NCBI GenBank assembly: GCA_965217625.1
Contig: OZ244557.1
Span: 2,046,001-2,110,000 of the forward strand
Source: TK10-74A sp965217625
GTDB lineage: Bacteria > Chloroflexota > Dehalococcoidia > Bin125
Reading direction: 5' to 3'
DNA: 64,000 bases
The notes under the pieces were generated by a model. That model was not told the origin of the DNA. It saw only the letters and a program-made list of their open reading frames with translations, and ran no database searches. Positions within the stretch are counted from its first letter, which is position 1, and the number at the start of each line of letters is the position of its first letter. Positions 48,246 through 57,256 of this stretch are shown in pieces. Made by a program: the position numbers and the translations under genes.

Positions 48246-49523
48246 TCAGCGAGGCCGGGTCTGCCCCGTGCCGCGCACGACCCACTTGTAGGACGTCAGC
48301 TCGCGCAGGCCCATGGGGCCGCGGGCGTGCAGCTTGCCGGTGCTGATGCCCACCTCCGCGCCCAGGCCGAATTCGCCGCCGTCGGTGAATTGGGTCGATG
48401 CGTTCACGTACACCGCCGCGGCGTCCACCTCGCGCAGGAAGCGCTCCCCCAGCGCGGCGTCGGCCGTGATGATCGCTTCCGAGTGGCCCGAGCCGTGCGC
48501 CGCGATGTGCGCCAGCGCCGCCTCGGCCGTGTCCACCACCCGGACGCCCGCCACCATGTCCAGGAACTCCGTGTCGAAGTCGTCGGGGCCGGCGGGGCGG
48601 GCGCGCGCGGGCGTGCCGGCCAGCAGCGCGGCGGCGGCGGCGTCGGTGCGCAGCTCCACGCGCTCCCGCCAGCGTCCGGCCAGCGACGCGAGGAACGGGG
48701 CCGCGATGTCGCTGTGCAGGATCATCACGTCCAGCGCGTTGCAGATCGAGACCCGCCGCGTCTTGGCGTTGTCGACGATGTCGAGCGCCATCGCCAGGTC
48801 CGCCGCGCGGTCGACGTAGGTGTGGCAGATGCCGATGCCGCCCGCCACCACGGGCATCGACGCCTCGTCGCGGACGCGCTCCACGAGGCCCTTGCCGCCG
48901 CGCGGGATCATCAGGTCGATGAGGTCGTTCATGCCCAGCAGCGCGCCCACCAGGGCGCGGTCGGTGTTGGCGACGAACTGCACGGCGTCGCCGGGCAGCC
49001 CCGCCGCGGTCAGCCCGGCGGCGATGATCGCGGCCAGGACGCGGTTGCTCTCGATCGCCTCGCGGCCGCCGCGCAGCACGCAGGCGTTGCCGCTCTTGAG
49101 GCACAGCGCGGCGATATCGATCGTCACGTTGGGCCGGTTCTCGTAGATCACGGCGATGACGCCCAGCGGCACCCGCACGCGGCCGATCTCGAGCCCGTTG
49201 GGCCGCAGCTCCGATTCGATCGTCTCGCCCACCGGGTCCGGCAGCGCGACTACGTCGGCCAGGGAGGCGGCCAGCCGCTCGACGCGATCGGCGTCCAGGC
49301 GGATGCGGTCGATCACGGACGGCGTGACGCCGTCGGCCCCCGCCTTGGCGATGTCGCGTGCGTTCGCCGCCGCGACCTCGTCGCGGCGATCACGCAGCCC
49401 CTCGGCGATCGCGGCGATGGCCGCGTTCTTCTGCGCGCTCGTCGCGACGGCGAGCGCCGGGCTGGCCGCGCGCGCCGCCGTCACCTGGGCGCGCAGGGCA
49501 TCGAGGGCGGACGTGCTGGTCAT
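48246..49523 (-). CDS. proA: Glutamate-5-semialdehyde dehydrogenase (gamma-glutamyl phosphate reductase)
   Basis: Second step of proline synthesis: reduces glutamyl 5-phosphate with NADPH. 425 residues, the usual length. Seen: VPLGVIAVIYENRPNVTIDI near residue 120, LKSGNACVLRGGREA, LMIPRGGKGLVERV, and the catalytic cysteine in RVSICNALDVM. proB lies two genes upstream in the same direction, so the pathway pair is kept together with one small gene between. Confidence 0.96.
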   Translation of the reverse strand: MTSTSALDALRAQVTAARAASPALAVATSAQKNAAIAAIAEGLRDRRDEVAAANARDIAKAGADGVTPSVIDRIRLDADRVERLAASLADVVALPDPVGETIESELRPNGLEIGRVRVPLGVIAVIYENRPNVTIDIAALCLKSGNACVLRGGREAIESNRVLAAIIAAGLTAAGLPGDAVQFVANTDRALVGALLGMNDLIDLMIPRGGKGLVERVRDEASMPVVAGGIGICHTYVDRAADLAMALDIVDNAKTRRVSICNALDVMILHSDIAAPFLASLAGRWRERVELRTDAAAAALLAGTPARARPAGPDDFDTEFLDMVAGVRVVDTAEAALAHIAAHGSGHSEAIITADAALGERFLREVDAAAVYVNASTQFTDGGEFGLGAEVGISTGKLHARGPMGLRELTSYKWVVRGTGQTRPR

Positions 49524-49553
49524 TGGACGCTCCCGACTGGCGGCTCCCGATCG

Positions 49554-49865
49554 TTACAGCTGCGGCGGGTCGCCCGCGCCGCGGAATTCGTACTCGTCGC
49601 TGGTGACGCCCAGGCGGACCTCAGCCCCCCGCACGATCTGGATGCGCGCGGCGACGTCCCCATCCCGCGGCCGCAGCCCGTACAGGCCCCCGTACGCGTG
49701 CTGCGGTTCACTGAGCGACGTGAGACGGCCCTCCCAGGCGACGCAGCGCACGCCTTCGGAGACGGTCGTCACGATCTCGATGAAGGCGTAGCACTCACTC
49801 AGCACCTGGCCCTGCGGGGTCAGCAGCATGGCGGGGAAGTCCTTGCGCCTGCGCAGCGTGGGCAT
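49554..49865 (-). CDS. Hypothetical protein between proB and proA, 103 residues
   Basis: No family recognised. A basic N-terminus (MPTLRRRKDFPAMLLTPQG) is followed by a beta-rich stretch (IEIVTTVSEGVRCVAWEGRL) and an aromatic-rich end. No membrane helix. It lies 30 bp upstream of proA in the same direction and is probably co-transcribed. Spacing and codon use favour a real gene. Confidence 0.68.
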   Translation of the reverse strand: MPTLRRRKDFPAMLLTPQGQVLSECYAFIEIVTTVSEGVRCVAWEGRLTSLSEPQHAYGGLYGLRPRDGDVAARIQIVRGAEVRLGVTSDEYEFRGAGDPPQL

Positions 49866-49988
49866 CGCTCGCTCCCCCTTCCCGGACGCGATCCCGCGTC
49901 CGCCGTTGCGCTGATCCTACCGGCTCGCGGGCTCCGCGGCTCCGTCGCCGTCCCGCCATCGGCGCCGGTCAGGCCGGCGCCAGGCCAG

Positions 49989-51116
49989 TCAGGCCAGCAC
50001 CAGGTTGTTGCGATGGATGACCTCGTCGCCGTAGGCGTAGCCCAGCGTCGCGGGGATCTCACTGGAGCGCCGGCCGCGGATGCGCTCCACGTCCTCCGAC
50101 GCGTAGTCGCTGATGCCCACCGCCAGCCGCGTGCCGGCGGCGTCGCGCACCGCCACGATGTCGCCCCGGTCGAAGCGGCCGCGCACGGCCACGATGCCGG
50201 CCGGCAGCAGGCTGCGCCCGTGCCGTCGCAGCGCCTCGACGGCGCCCGCATCGACGGTGATCTCGCCCGTCGTGGAGACGTCCGACAGCAGCCAGCGCTT
50301 GCGGCTCTCCAGGCGCGTCGCGCGGGCGGGGAAGCGCGTGCCCAGCGCCTCGCCGCGCGCGATCCGTACGAGCGCCCGCGGCTCCTCGCCGTGCGCGATC
50401 ACGACCGTCGTGCCGGCGGCGGCGGCGCGCGTCGCGGCGGCCAGCTTGGCCCGCATGCCGCCGCGCCCGACGCCGGCCGGGCCCGTCGTCTCGGCCTGCC
50501 GCGCCACGTCCTGGCTGGCGACCGCGATCAGCTGCGCGTCCGGGTCCGTCGCCGGGTCGCGGTCGTAGAGCCCGGCGACGTCGCTGAGCATGACGAGCAG
50601 ATCGGCGTCCAGCAGATTCGCGACCAGCGCGGAGAGGCTGTCGTTTTCGCCGAAGGCGCCGCCGCGCAACTCCTCGCTGGCGACCACGTCGTTCTCGTTG
50701 ATGATCGGGATTACGCCGTACGCGGCGGCGTCGCCCTCTCCGGCGGCCAGCAGGCCCTCCAGCGTGTTGCGGGCGTTGAGATAGCCGGCGCGGTCGGCGA
50801 GGTCGGTGCGGGTGAGCAGCGCCTGGGCGGCGATCAGCCCGTGCGCGCGCAGGAGCCGGTCGTAGCGCTCGATCAGTTGCCCCTGGCCGATGGCGGCCAG
50901 CACCTGCCGGCGCTGGATGTCGCGGGTGGGCGCCGCGCCGACGCGGGCGCGCCCGGCCGCGACCGCGCCGCTCGACACGACCGCGACCTGCGCGCCCTCG
51001 GCGTGCAGCGTCGCGACCTGCGCCACCAGGTCGGACATGATGGCGGTGTCGAGCTGATCCCCGCCCCGGCAGAGCAGCTTCGTGCCGAACTTGACGACGA
51101 TGCGCCGCCCGATCAT
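49989..51116 (-). CDS. proB: Glutamate 5-kinase with PUA domain
   Basis: First step of proline synthesis; phosphorylates glutamate and is normally feedback-inhibited by proline. 375 residues from the ATG at 51116 (MIGRRIVVKFGTKLLCRGGD) with GGAGGACG upstream; the frame is open far upstream without similarity. Seen: VVSSGAVAAGR near residue 48, IPIINENDVVASEE, GENDSLSALVANLLDADLLV, GVGRGGMRAKLAAA, and a C-terminal PUA domain (about residues 275-370, with GEITVDAGAVEALRRHGRSL). The start overlaps a small upstream ORF as ATGA. Confidence 0.95.
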   Translation of the reverse strand: MIGRRIVVKFGTKLLCRGGDQLDTAIMSDLVAQVATLHAEGAQVAVVSSGAVAAGRARVGAAPTRDIQRRQVLAAIGQGQLIERYDRLLRAHGLIAAQALLTRTDLADRAGYLNARNTLEGLLAAGEGDAAAYGVIPIINENDVVASEELRGGAFGENDSLSALVANLLDADLLVMLSDVAGLYDRDPATDPDAQLIAVASQDVARQAETTGPAGVGRGGMRAKLAAATRAAAAGTTVVIAHGEEPRALVRIARGEALGTRFPARATRLESRKRWLLSDVSTTGEITVDAGAVEALRRHGRSLLPAGIVAVRGRFDRGDIVAVRDAAGTRLAVGISDYASEDVERIRGRRSSEIPATLGYAYGDEVIHRNNLVLA

Positions 51117-51196
51117 GCGTCGTCCTCCCGCTCGTCTCGGCCGGCCGCGATGGCGCCGGCGATCACGGCCACGATTGCGCCCACGATCGTGGGCAT
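51113..51196 (-). CDS. Possible 27-residue membrane peptide upstream of proB
   Basis: The ATG at 51196 opens a frame for MPTIVGAIVAVIAGAIAAGR followed by DEREDDA; its TGA overlaps the proB ATG (ATGA). The first 19 residues form a plausible membrane helix and the tail is charged. TAAGCT on the minus strand lies six bases before the ATG, which would make the message leaderless. It could be a small membrane protein or simply a translated leader. Confidence 0.35.
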   Translation of the reverse strand: MPTIVGAIVAVIAGAIAAGRDEREDDA

Positions 51197-51305
51197 TGAG
51201 CGAGCTTAGCGGCCCGTCGCGGGCCACACCGCGCCGGGCCGTTCCGCGCGCCTCGCGGACCCCGGCCGCTGCGCGCGCGCCGCCTGTCCCATGCATACTG
51301 CACGC

Positions 51306-52427
51306 ATGCACCTCAACGCCGATAGCTGGCGCCACTGGGCGCGGCGCCTGGGCTGGTTCGGGGGCGACGCCCTCCTCCTGTTCCGGCGCACGGCGCAGGA
51401 GTTCGCCGCCGACCGTTGCACGCAGCTGGCGGCCGCCATCGCCTACTACGTGCTGTTCTCGATCTTCCCGCTGGCGATCCTGCTGGTCTCGATCAGCGGC
51501 CTGCTGCTGACCGACGATCGCCTGCGCGCGGACGTGGTCGATGAGATCTTCCTCGCGCTGCCGCTCTCCGAAGACGAAGGGCGGGACAACCTGGAGAGCG
51601 CGGTCGACGGTATCGCGACCGGCTTTTCGCTGATCGGGCTGGTGGCCATCCTGGGCCTGGTCTGGTCGGCGACGATGATGATGGGCGCAATCCGCCAGGC
51701 CCTCAACCAGGTCTGGGGCGTCCCCCATCGCTACCCCCTCCTAAAGGGCAAGCTGCTCGATCTCACGCTGGTGTTCAGCGTTGGCGTGCTGATCAGCGCG
51801 TCGATCAGCGCCACGGTCCTGCTCCAGGTCGCGCGCAACCTCTCGGACCGCCTGTCCGACGCCCTGGGGCCGCTGGGCGTGGGCGCCAGCGGCGCTGTTG
51901 AGGTCGTCGCCATCCTCGTGCCGCTGCTGATCTCGTTCGGCACCTTCGCGGCGCTGTACAAGTACGTGCCCCGGGTCCGCACGCACTTCCGCCACGTCTG
52001 GCCGGGCGCCCTGCTGGCCGCCGTGCTCTTCGAGTTGCTCAAGAACGGCTTCGCGATCTACCTGCGCTTCTTCGGCGACTACGACGCGATCTACGGGTCG
52101 CTGGGCGCGGTGGTCATCTTCCTGTTCTTCGTCTACCTGAGCGCCGTGGCGATGTTGATCGGGGCGGAGATGGCGGCTGAGTGGCCGCGCGTCTCGCACG
52201 GTCACTACGACGCCGGCGTCGCGCCGGTCGGCGCCGGCCCCCGCGTGCCCTGGTACCGGCGTGCCCTGGCGGCCGTCGCGGGCCTCGTCTCGAGCGGCGC
52301 GCCCCCGCCCGCCCACGTCGATGACGCCGACGCCCGTGCGCGCCGCGCACGTCGCGAGGCGGACGCGGCCCGCGGCCGGTCGGACGCCCCCGAACCCCCG
52401 GACCCGGAAGCCCCGCCGCCCGGCTGA
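51306..52427 (+). CDS. YihY/BrkB-family inner membrane protein
   Basis: Polytopic membrane protein of the YihY family (formerly named RNase BN in error), 373 residues. Six hydrophobic segments are visible, starting with LAAAIAYYVLFSIFPLAILL near residue 45, the conserved entry region of the family. Further features are VWGVPHRYPLLKGKLLDLTL and LYKYVPRVRTHFRHVWPGAL. The C-terminus (last 60 residues) is Pro/Ala/Arg/Asp-rich and probably disordered. CATACT at 51294-51299 ends six bases before the ATG at 51306, so this start may be leaderless; an ATG at 51291 is in frame. The transport role is unproven. Confidence 0.88.
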   Translation: MHLNADSWRHWARRLGWFGGDALLLFRRTAQEFAADRCTQLAAAIAYYVLFSIFPLAILLVSISGLLLTDDRLRADVVDEIFLALPLSEDEGRDNLESAVDGIATGFSLIGLVAILGLVWSATMMMGAIRQALNQVWGVPHRYPLLKGKLLDLTLVFSVGVLISASISATVLLQVARNLSDRLSDALGPLGVGASGAVEVVAILVPLLISFGTFAALYKYVPRVRTHFRHVWPGALLAAVLFELLKNGFAIYLRFFGDYDAIYGSLGAVVIFLFFVYLSAVAMLIGAEMAAEWPRVSHGHYDAGVAPVGAGPRVPWYRRALAAVAGLVSSGAPPPAHVDDADARARRARREADAARGRSDAPEPPDPEAPPPG

Positions 52428-52442
52428 CCTGCGGTCGTGCGG

Positions 52443-55400
52443 CTACGCGCGCCGCACGCCCAGGCGTGCGCGCTGCCCCGCCACGCTCTCCTCCACGACG
52501 TGCGCATCGTCGGGCGGCGCGGCGCTGTGCAGCGCGACCGCCAGCGTCTCCGCGCGCACGTAGTCCGCGTGCGCCGCGACGGCGGCGTCCGCGTCCGCGC
52601 CGCCGTCGATCCAGACGACGATGCGGTCCGTGATCGCGAAGCCGGCCTCGCGGCGCAGGGATTGCAGGCGGTGCACGAACTCGCGCGCCGTGCCCTCCCG
52701 CACGAGCGCCGGGGTCAGCGTGGTCGTCAGCGCGACGGTGGCGTGGGCGTCCTGCGCGGTGGCCGCGCCGGCGCGCTCCCGCAGCTCGATCAGCAAGTCC
52801 GCGGGGGCGAGGCTGACGCCGGCGATCTCGATCGTCTCGCCCGCCTCCGCGGCCTGCGCGATGCCCGTCGCGACCGCCGGGTCCAGCTCCTGCATCGCGC
52901 GGCGCAGCGGGCCCACCGCCTTGCCCAGCCGCGGGCCCAGGACCGGCAGGTTGGGCTTGATCACGTACTCGACCAGCGCGCCGGATGCGCCGCCGCTCTC
53001 GGCGCCGCCGGCGGAGGCGTCGCGGAACGTGATCGTCTTCACGTTGAGTTCGTCCAGCAGCATCGGGCCGTAGCCCTCGACGAGGGCGCGCTCGCGGGCG
53101 GAGCGCAGGCCCACCAGCAGCGCGGGCAGCGGCTGGCGCACCTTGACGCCGGCCTTGCTGCGCGCCGCCCGTCCCAGCGACGCCAGCCGCTGCACCAGCC
53201 GCATCGCCTCGATGCGCTCCGCGTCGATCAGCGACGCATCCGCCGCCGGCCATGCGGCCAGGTGCACCGACTCCGGCGCTGCGGGGTCGGGCCCGGCGAC
53301 GAGGTTGCGGTACATCTCCTCCGCGACGTAGGGGGTGAACGGCGCCAGCAGCGTCGCGACGGTGGCCAGACACTCGTGCAGGGTGTGGTAGGCGGCGGCC
53401 TTGTCGCGGTCGTCCTCCGACTTCCAGAAGCGCCGCCGGCTGCGCCGCACGTACCAGTTGCTCAGCTCGTCGACGAACGACTCGATCGCCCGGCCCGCGC
53501 GCGTGGGGTCGTAGCCCTCCAGCGCGTCCGTGACCTCCTGGATCGTGGCGTGCAGCGCGCCGCGTACCCAGTCGTCGAGCTCGGCGCGCTCCGCGGGCGG
53601 GGGCGACGTCGGGTCGAAGCCGTCGATCTCCGCGTAGGTGACGAAGAACGAGTAGGTGTTCCACAGCGTCAGCAGGAAGCGGCGCCGCGCCTCGCCGACC
53701 AGGTTGCTGCTGAAGCGTCGCGGCGCGCCGGTGGGGGAGGCCGTGAACAGGTACCAGCGCAGGGCGTCGGCGCCGTGCTCGTCGAGCACCGACCAGGGGT
53801 CGACCACGTTGCCCTTGGACTTGCTCATCTTCTCGCCCTGCTCGTCCTGGATGTGCCCCAGCGAGATCACATGGCGGTACGAGATCGGCTCGGGCGCCGC
53901 CTCCACGCGGTGCAGCAGCGCCGCCTCGGCGTGCAGCGAGTAGAACCAGCCCCGCGTCTGGTCGACGGCCTCGCAGATGTAGTCGGCGGGGAAGCGCTCC
54001 GCGAACAGCTCCCGGTTCTCGAACGGGTAGTGCCACTGCGCGTAGGGCATCGCGCCGCTGTCGAACCAGGCGTCGGCGACCTCCGGCACGCGCTGCATCG
54101 TCGCCCCGCAGGCGTCGCAGGGGATCGTGATCGCGTCCACGAAGGGGCGATGCGGGTCCGCGATCGGCGGCGCGCCCGATCGCTCCGCCAGCTCCGCGAA
54201 CGAGCCCACCGCGTCGGTCGCGTTGCAGGACCCGCAGCGCCAGAAGGGCAGCGGCGTGCCCCAGAAGCGCTCCCGGCTGACCGCCCAGTCGACGTTGTTG
54301 GCCAGCCAGTCCCCGTAGCGGCCGTCGCGGACGTGCGCGGGGTACCAGTGCATGTCCTCGCGGTTGCCCCGGTTCAACGACTCCGCCACGCGCGTCGTGG
54401 CGACGTACCAGGACGGCTTGGCGTAGTAGAGCAGCGGCGTGTCGCAGCGCCAGCAGAAGGGGTACGTGTGTCGCACCGTGCCGCGTCGCAGCAGCAGCCC
54501 CCGCGACGCGAGGTCCGCCATGATCGGCGCGTCGGCGTCCTTCGCGAACAGGCCCGCGAAGGGCCCGCCCGTGAAGCGGCCCTGCAGGTCGATCGGTTGC
54601 AGGAAGAACAGCCCGTGCGCGCGGCCCAGGTCGTAATCGTCCTCGCCGAAGGCCGGCGCGATGTGCACGATGCCCGTGCCGTCCTCCATCGAGACGAAGT
54701 CGCCCGGCAGGACGCGGCGCCGGGGGGCGGTCTCCGCGTCGTCCAGGCGGGCGTCACGGAAGCGCAGCACGCGGTCGCCCCAGTCGCCGGGCTCGTAGAG
54801 GCCCTCGTACTCCACGCCCACCAGCGCCGACCCGGGCAGCGTGCGCACGACCGTCGGCGATGCCAGCCCCACCTCCTCGCCGTCGAGCCGCGCCTGCGCC
54901 AGGATCAGTCGCTCCCCCCCGTCCGTTTCGACGACGGCGTACGTCTCTCCCGGCGCGACGGCCAGCGCCGTGTTGCCCGGCAGCGTCCAGGGCGTCGTCG
55001 TCCAGGCGACGAAGTACGTCTCGCCGGCGAAGCCCCGCAACTCGGCCGGCAGCGACTCCGGCAGTGCGCGAAACTTGATCGTGATGCTGGGGTCCGGCGT
55101 GTCCTCCTGATACCCAAGCGACAGCTCGTGGCTGGACAGCGAGGTTTCGCAGCGCGGGCAGTGGGGCGTCACGCGCCGCGCCTCGTAGATCAGGTCGCCG
55201 TCCCAGAGCGACTTGAAGATCCACCAGACCGACTCCACATACTCGGCGTGGAAGGTGACGTAGGCGTCGTCCATGTCGATCCAGAACGCGATCCGGTCCG
55301 TCAGGTCGCGCCACTGCGACACGTAGCGCATCACCGATTCCCGGCAGCGCCGGTTGAACTCGGCGATGCCGAAGGCCTCGATCTCGGCCTTGGTGTCCAG

Positions 55401-55712
55401 GCCCAGCTCCCGCTCCACCTCCAACTCCACCGGCAGGCCGTGCGTGTCCCAGCCCGCCTTGCGGGGGGCGCGGTAGCCGCGCATCGTCTTGTAGCGCGGG
55501 AAGAGGTCCTTGTAGACGCGCGAGAGGACGTGGTGCACGCCGGGCGCGCCGTTGGCCGTGGGCGGGCCCTCGTAGAAGGTGAACAGCTTTCCCGCGGGCC
55601 GCTCGGCGATGGACCGCTCGAAGATGCGGCGCTCGCGCCAGAAGTCGCGCTGGCGCTGCTCCATATCGAGGTAGGGCATCGTGCTGCCCACGGCCGTGAA
55701 TCGACTGCGCAT
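52443..55712 (-). CDS. ileS: Isoleucine-tRNA ligase, type 2
   Basis: Charges tRNA-Ile in the cytoplasm. About 1089 residues from the ATG at 55712, which has GGAGGA six bases upstream and matches the family start (MPYLDMEQRQRDFWRERRIF follows after 11 residues). Seen: PPTANGAPGVHHVLSRVYKD with HVL in the HIGH region, the editing domain (WTTTPWTLPGNTALAVAPGE), GEKMSKSKGNVVDPW, and a long C-terminal tRNA-binding part. The HIGH-region form and length point to the IleS2 group, which in other bacteria is often less sensitive to mupirocin (not shown here). Expression is controlled by the T-box leader upstream. Confidence 0.95.
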   Translation of the reverse strand: MRSRFTAVGSTMPYLDMEQRQRDFWRERRIFERSIAERPAGKLFTFYEGPPTANGAPGVHHVLSRVYKDLFPRYKTMRGYRAPRKAGWDTHGLPVELEVERELGLDTKAEIEAFGIAEFNRRCRESVMRYVSQWRDLTDRIAFWIDMDDAYVTFHAEYVESVWWIFKSLWDGDLIYEARRVTPHCPRCETSLSSHELSLGYQEDTPDPSITIKFRALPESLPAELRGFAGETYFVAWTTTPWTLPGNTALAVAPGETYAVVETDGGERLILAQARLDGEEVGLASPTVVRTLPGSALVGVEYEGLYEPGDWGDRVLRFRDARLDDAETAPRRRVLPGDFVSMEDGTGIVHIAPAFGEDDYDLGRAHGLFFLQPIDLQGRFTGGPFAGLFAKDADAPIMADLASRGLLLRRGTVRHTYPFCWRCDTPLLYYAKPSWYVATTRVAESLNRGNREDMHWYPAHVRDGRYGDWLANNVDWAVSRERFWGTPLPFWRCGSCNATDAVGSFAELAERSGAPPIADPHRPFVDAITIPCDACGATMQRVPEVADAWFDSGAMPYAQWHYPFENRELFAERFPADYICEAVDQTRGWFYSLHAEAALLHRVEAAPEPISYRHVISLGHIQDEQGEKMSKSKGNVVDPWSVLDEHGADALRWYLFTASPTGAPRRFSSNLVGEARRRFLLTLWNTYSFFVTYAEIDGFDPTSPPPAERAELDDWVRGALHATIQEVTDALEGYDPTRAGRAIESFVDELSNWYVRRSRRRFWKSEDDRDKAAAYHTLHECLATVATLLAPFTPYVAEEMYRNLVAGPDPAAPESVHLAAWPAADASLIDAERIEAMRLVQRLASLGRAARSKAGVKVRQPLPALLVGLRSARERALVEGYGPMLLDELNVKTITFRDASAGGAESGGASGALVEYVIKPNLPVLGPRLGKAVGPLRRAMQELDPAVATGIAQAAEAGETIEIAGVSLAPADLLIELRERAGAATAQDAHATVALTTTLTPALVREGTAREFVHRLQSLRREAGFAITDRIVVWIDGGADADAAVAAHADYVRAETLAVALHSAAPPDDAHVVEESVAGQRARLGVRRA

Positions 55713-55740
55713 CGCGTCCTCCGCCGGGCCTGCGGCGGGC

Positions 55741-56034
55741 ACACAAACGGCCCGCCCCACTCAGGGACGGGCCGACACGTCGGTCCGCGGTACCACCCTG
55801 CTTCCCCCCACTCCGGCCGGGCCGACATGGGAGGCGCCTCGCGGACGGCAAGCACCGTCCGGCCCTGTGCTAACGGGGGGTCTCCGGCCGCGCCTACTGA
55901 TGCGCCGCGCGGGCGCACGTTCGGGCGGCGGCTCGGGAGGGATGTTCGATGCGGGGGCCGGCGTGTCCGCTTCCACCGTCCGGACTCGCTGGTGCGCGGC
56001 GCTCCCCGTCGACACGGTCTCCGTCGCAGCCTTT
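55741..56034 (-). promoter_or_regulatory. T-box leader riboswitch of ileS
   Basis: Read on the minus strand. The T-box sequence AGCAGGGTGGTACCGCGG (55785-55803) is present, and its TGGT would pair with an ACCA tRNA end, as expected for tRNA-Ile. Stem I contains GGTGGAAG and a specifier-loop-like GAACATCCCTCCCGAG with the isoleucine codon ATC at 55941-55943. The terminator stem CGGCCCGTCCC/GGGGCGGGCCG (55748-55774) is followed by TTTGTGT. CAGGG at 55796-55800 can pair with CCCTG at 55762-55766 to form the competing antiterminator. Uncharged tRNA-Ile should therefore allow read-through into ileS. Confidence 0.9.
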
Positions 56035-56039
56035 GATCG

Positions 56040-56069
56040 AGCGTAGGCGGTCGCTCCGGGGCGGATCAA
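56040..56069 (-). promoter_or_regulatory. Promoter of the ileS T-box transcript
   Basis: On the minus strand TTGATC (56064-56069), an 18-bp spacer and TACGCT (56040-56045), just after the stop codon of the NYN gene. The predicted start near 56034 agrees with the 5' end of the T-box. Confidence 0.6.
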
Positions 56070-56080
56070 TCGCGTCCGCG

Positions 56081-56698
56081 TCACCACGATCGCGGCTTGG
56101 AGAACGTCCCGGTGCGATCGGTGAGCGTGGGCGGGAACTGGCTGTTGGCCAATACTCCGCGCCGCACAGGGCGCTGGAAGTTGGCCGCTCTGCGAAGAGC
56201 CTGACTCGTCCCGTGGCGCTGGGGGTTCAGGACCTCGACTCTCTTCCCGAACCGTTGCCGCACGACCTCAATCGGATGCACGAGGTCTGAATCGTTCGAG
56301 ACGACGATGGCGGTGTCGTAGTCGTCGTCGAACGCGTCGAGCAGGAGGTAGGTTGCGAGGTTGACATCGGAGCCCTTCTCCTCGGTGCGGAGGACGGCAA
56401 CGGTCCGCGACGGGTCGCGAGCCAGTGGCATGCGATCGGGCCGGGTCAAGAAGTGGCCGTAGTGGATCGAGAGATCCGGCAGGGTCTCCAACGCGCGGAG
56501 GTATACCTGCTGACGGCGCGGCTGCTGCCGGTCAGGAGGACGGGATTCCACCCGGGCGGTGAAGTAGCGAATCCGCCCGATCGTGTGCCCCGGGAAGATC
56601 TGCTGGAGGAGCGCGCTGAAGTCGAGCCACTTGTAGGGAGTGCCCCGCACGGCGCCGTAGTAGAAGTTGAAGCCGTCGATGTAGCAGTTCGTCGTCAT
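56081..56698 (-). CDS. NYN-domain (PIN-like, LabA/DUF88-type) protein
   Basis: Predicted PIN-like ribonuclease fold, 205 residues. Acidic metal-site residues appear in CYIDGFNFYYGA at the N-terminus, EEKGSDVNLATYLLLDAFDD in the middle and TAIVVSNDSDLVHPIEVVRQ near residue 130. Such proteins are thought to act on RNA, and some belong to defence or toxin-like systems. The nucleotide composition is less GC-biased than neighbouring genes, and the gene sits with a small gene and a duplicated hairpin element, suggesting acquisition. Targets unknown. Confidence 0.87.
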   Translation of the reverse strand: MTTNCYIDGFNFYYGAVRGTPYKWLDFSALLQQIFPGHTIGRIRYFTARVESRPPDRQQPRRQQVYLRALETLPDLSIHYGHFLTRPDRMPLARDPSRTVAVLRTEEKGSDVNLATYLLLDAFDDDYDTAIVVSNDSDLVHPIEVVRQRFGKRVEVLNPQRHGTSQALRRAANFQRPVRRGVLANSQFPPTLTDRTGTFSKPRSW

Positions 56699-56722
56699 CG
56701 ACGAGCCTCAATCAATGAGAAG

Positions 56723-56820
56723 TTAATGAGCAGAGGCCGCCCTGAGGCGGCCTCGCACCCGACCGCCTAAGCAGTCGGGGGGTTGCAGGCGCATTGTAGA
56801 CGATCCCCGGCTGCTTGGGC
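56723..56820 (-). repeat. Duplicated two-hairpin element, copy 1
   Basis: A 98-bp element with two stems: GAGGCCGCC/GGCGGCCTC, and CCGACTG/CGGTCGG around TTAGG. Copy 2 at 57257-57354 is about 80% identical with compensating loop changes. It lies between the small gene (end 56900) and the NYN gene (start 56698). Confidence 0.85.
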
Positions 56821-56899
56821 AAGACTGCTCGTCAGCCGGTTAACCCGGCGCCCGGGGATGGATCAGCAGGCGAATCGCCCTCGTGACGCCGATCAGGGC

Positions 56900-57136
56900 T
56901 CATCGCTCATGCCGCGTGGTCGCGAGGTCTCCCATGGCAGCTCGGAGGTCGTCCCCAATCGCGTGCCAGTCGGCCCAAAGTGCGCGCTTGTCGCCGGCCT
57001 CCGGATCAGTTGAAGTGTTGTAGACGCTCAGGCTGTTCGCGAAGTCGAAGACCCGCGCGCAGCCCTCAAGGAACGAGGGGCGCGCGTACAGGAAGTCGGT
57101 GTAGATCGAGACTTGGCGACGCGGCCCCGTTCCCAT
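56900..57136 (-). CDS. Hypothetical protein, 78 residues, next to NYN gene
   Basis: No family name recognised. The ATG at 57136 has GAAGGG upstream and gives MGTGPRRQVSIYTDFLYARP; the protein continues with an acidic/aromatic region (FDFANSLSVYNTSTDPEAGD) and a helical end (WADWHAIGDDLRAAMGDL). It has a globular, soluble look. Flanked on both sides by the duplicated hairpin element, so it looks like a cassette. It may act with the NYN protein. Confidence 0.7.
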   Translation of the reverse strand: MGTGPRRQVSIYTDFLYARPSFLEGCARVFDFANSLSVYNTSTDPEAGDKRALWADWHAIGDDLRAAMGDLATTRHER

Positions 57137-57256
57137 GGCTGCTGCCCTTCGTGGGAAAGATTCTCCCGGAGCCTCCCCAGAATCGCAAGACGGCGCGCTG
57201 CTCAGAACTCGGCCACCCCGCGTGGTGATCACAAACGACAGATCCGACCTCCTGCA

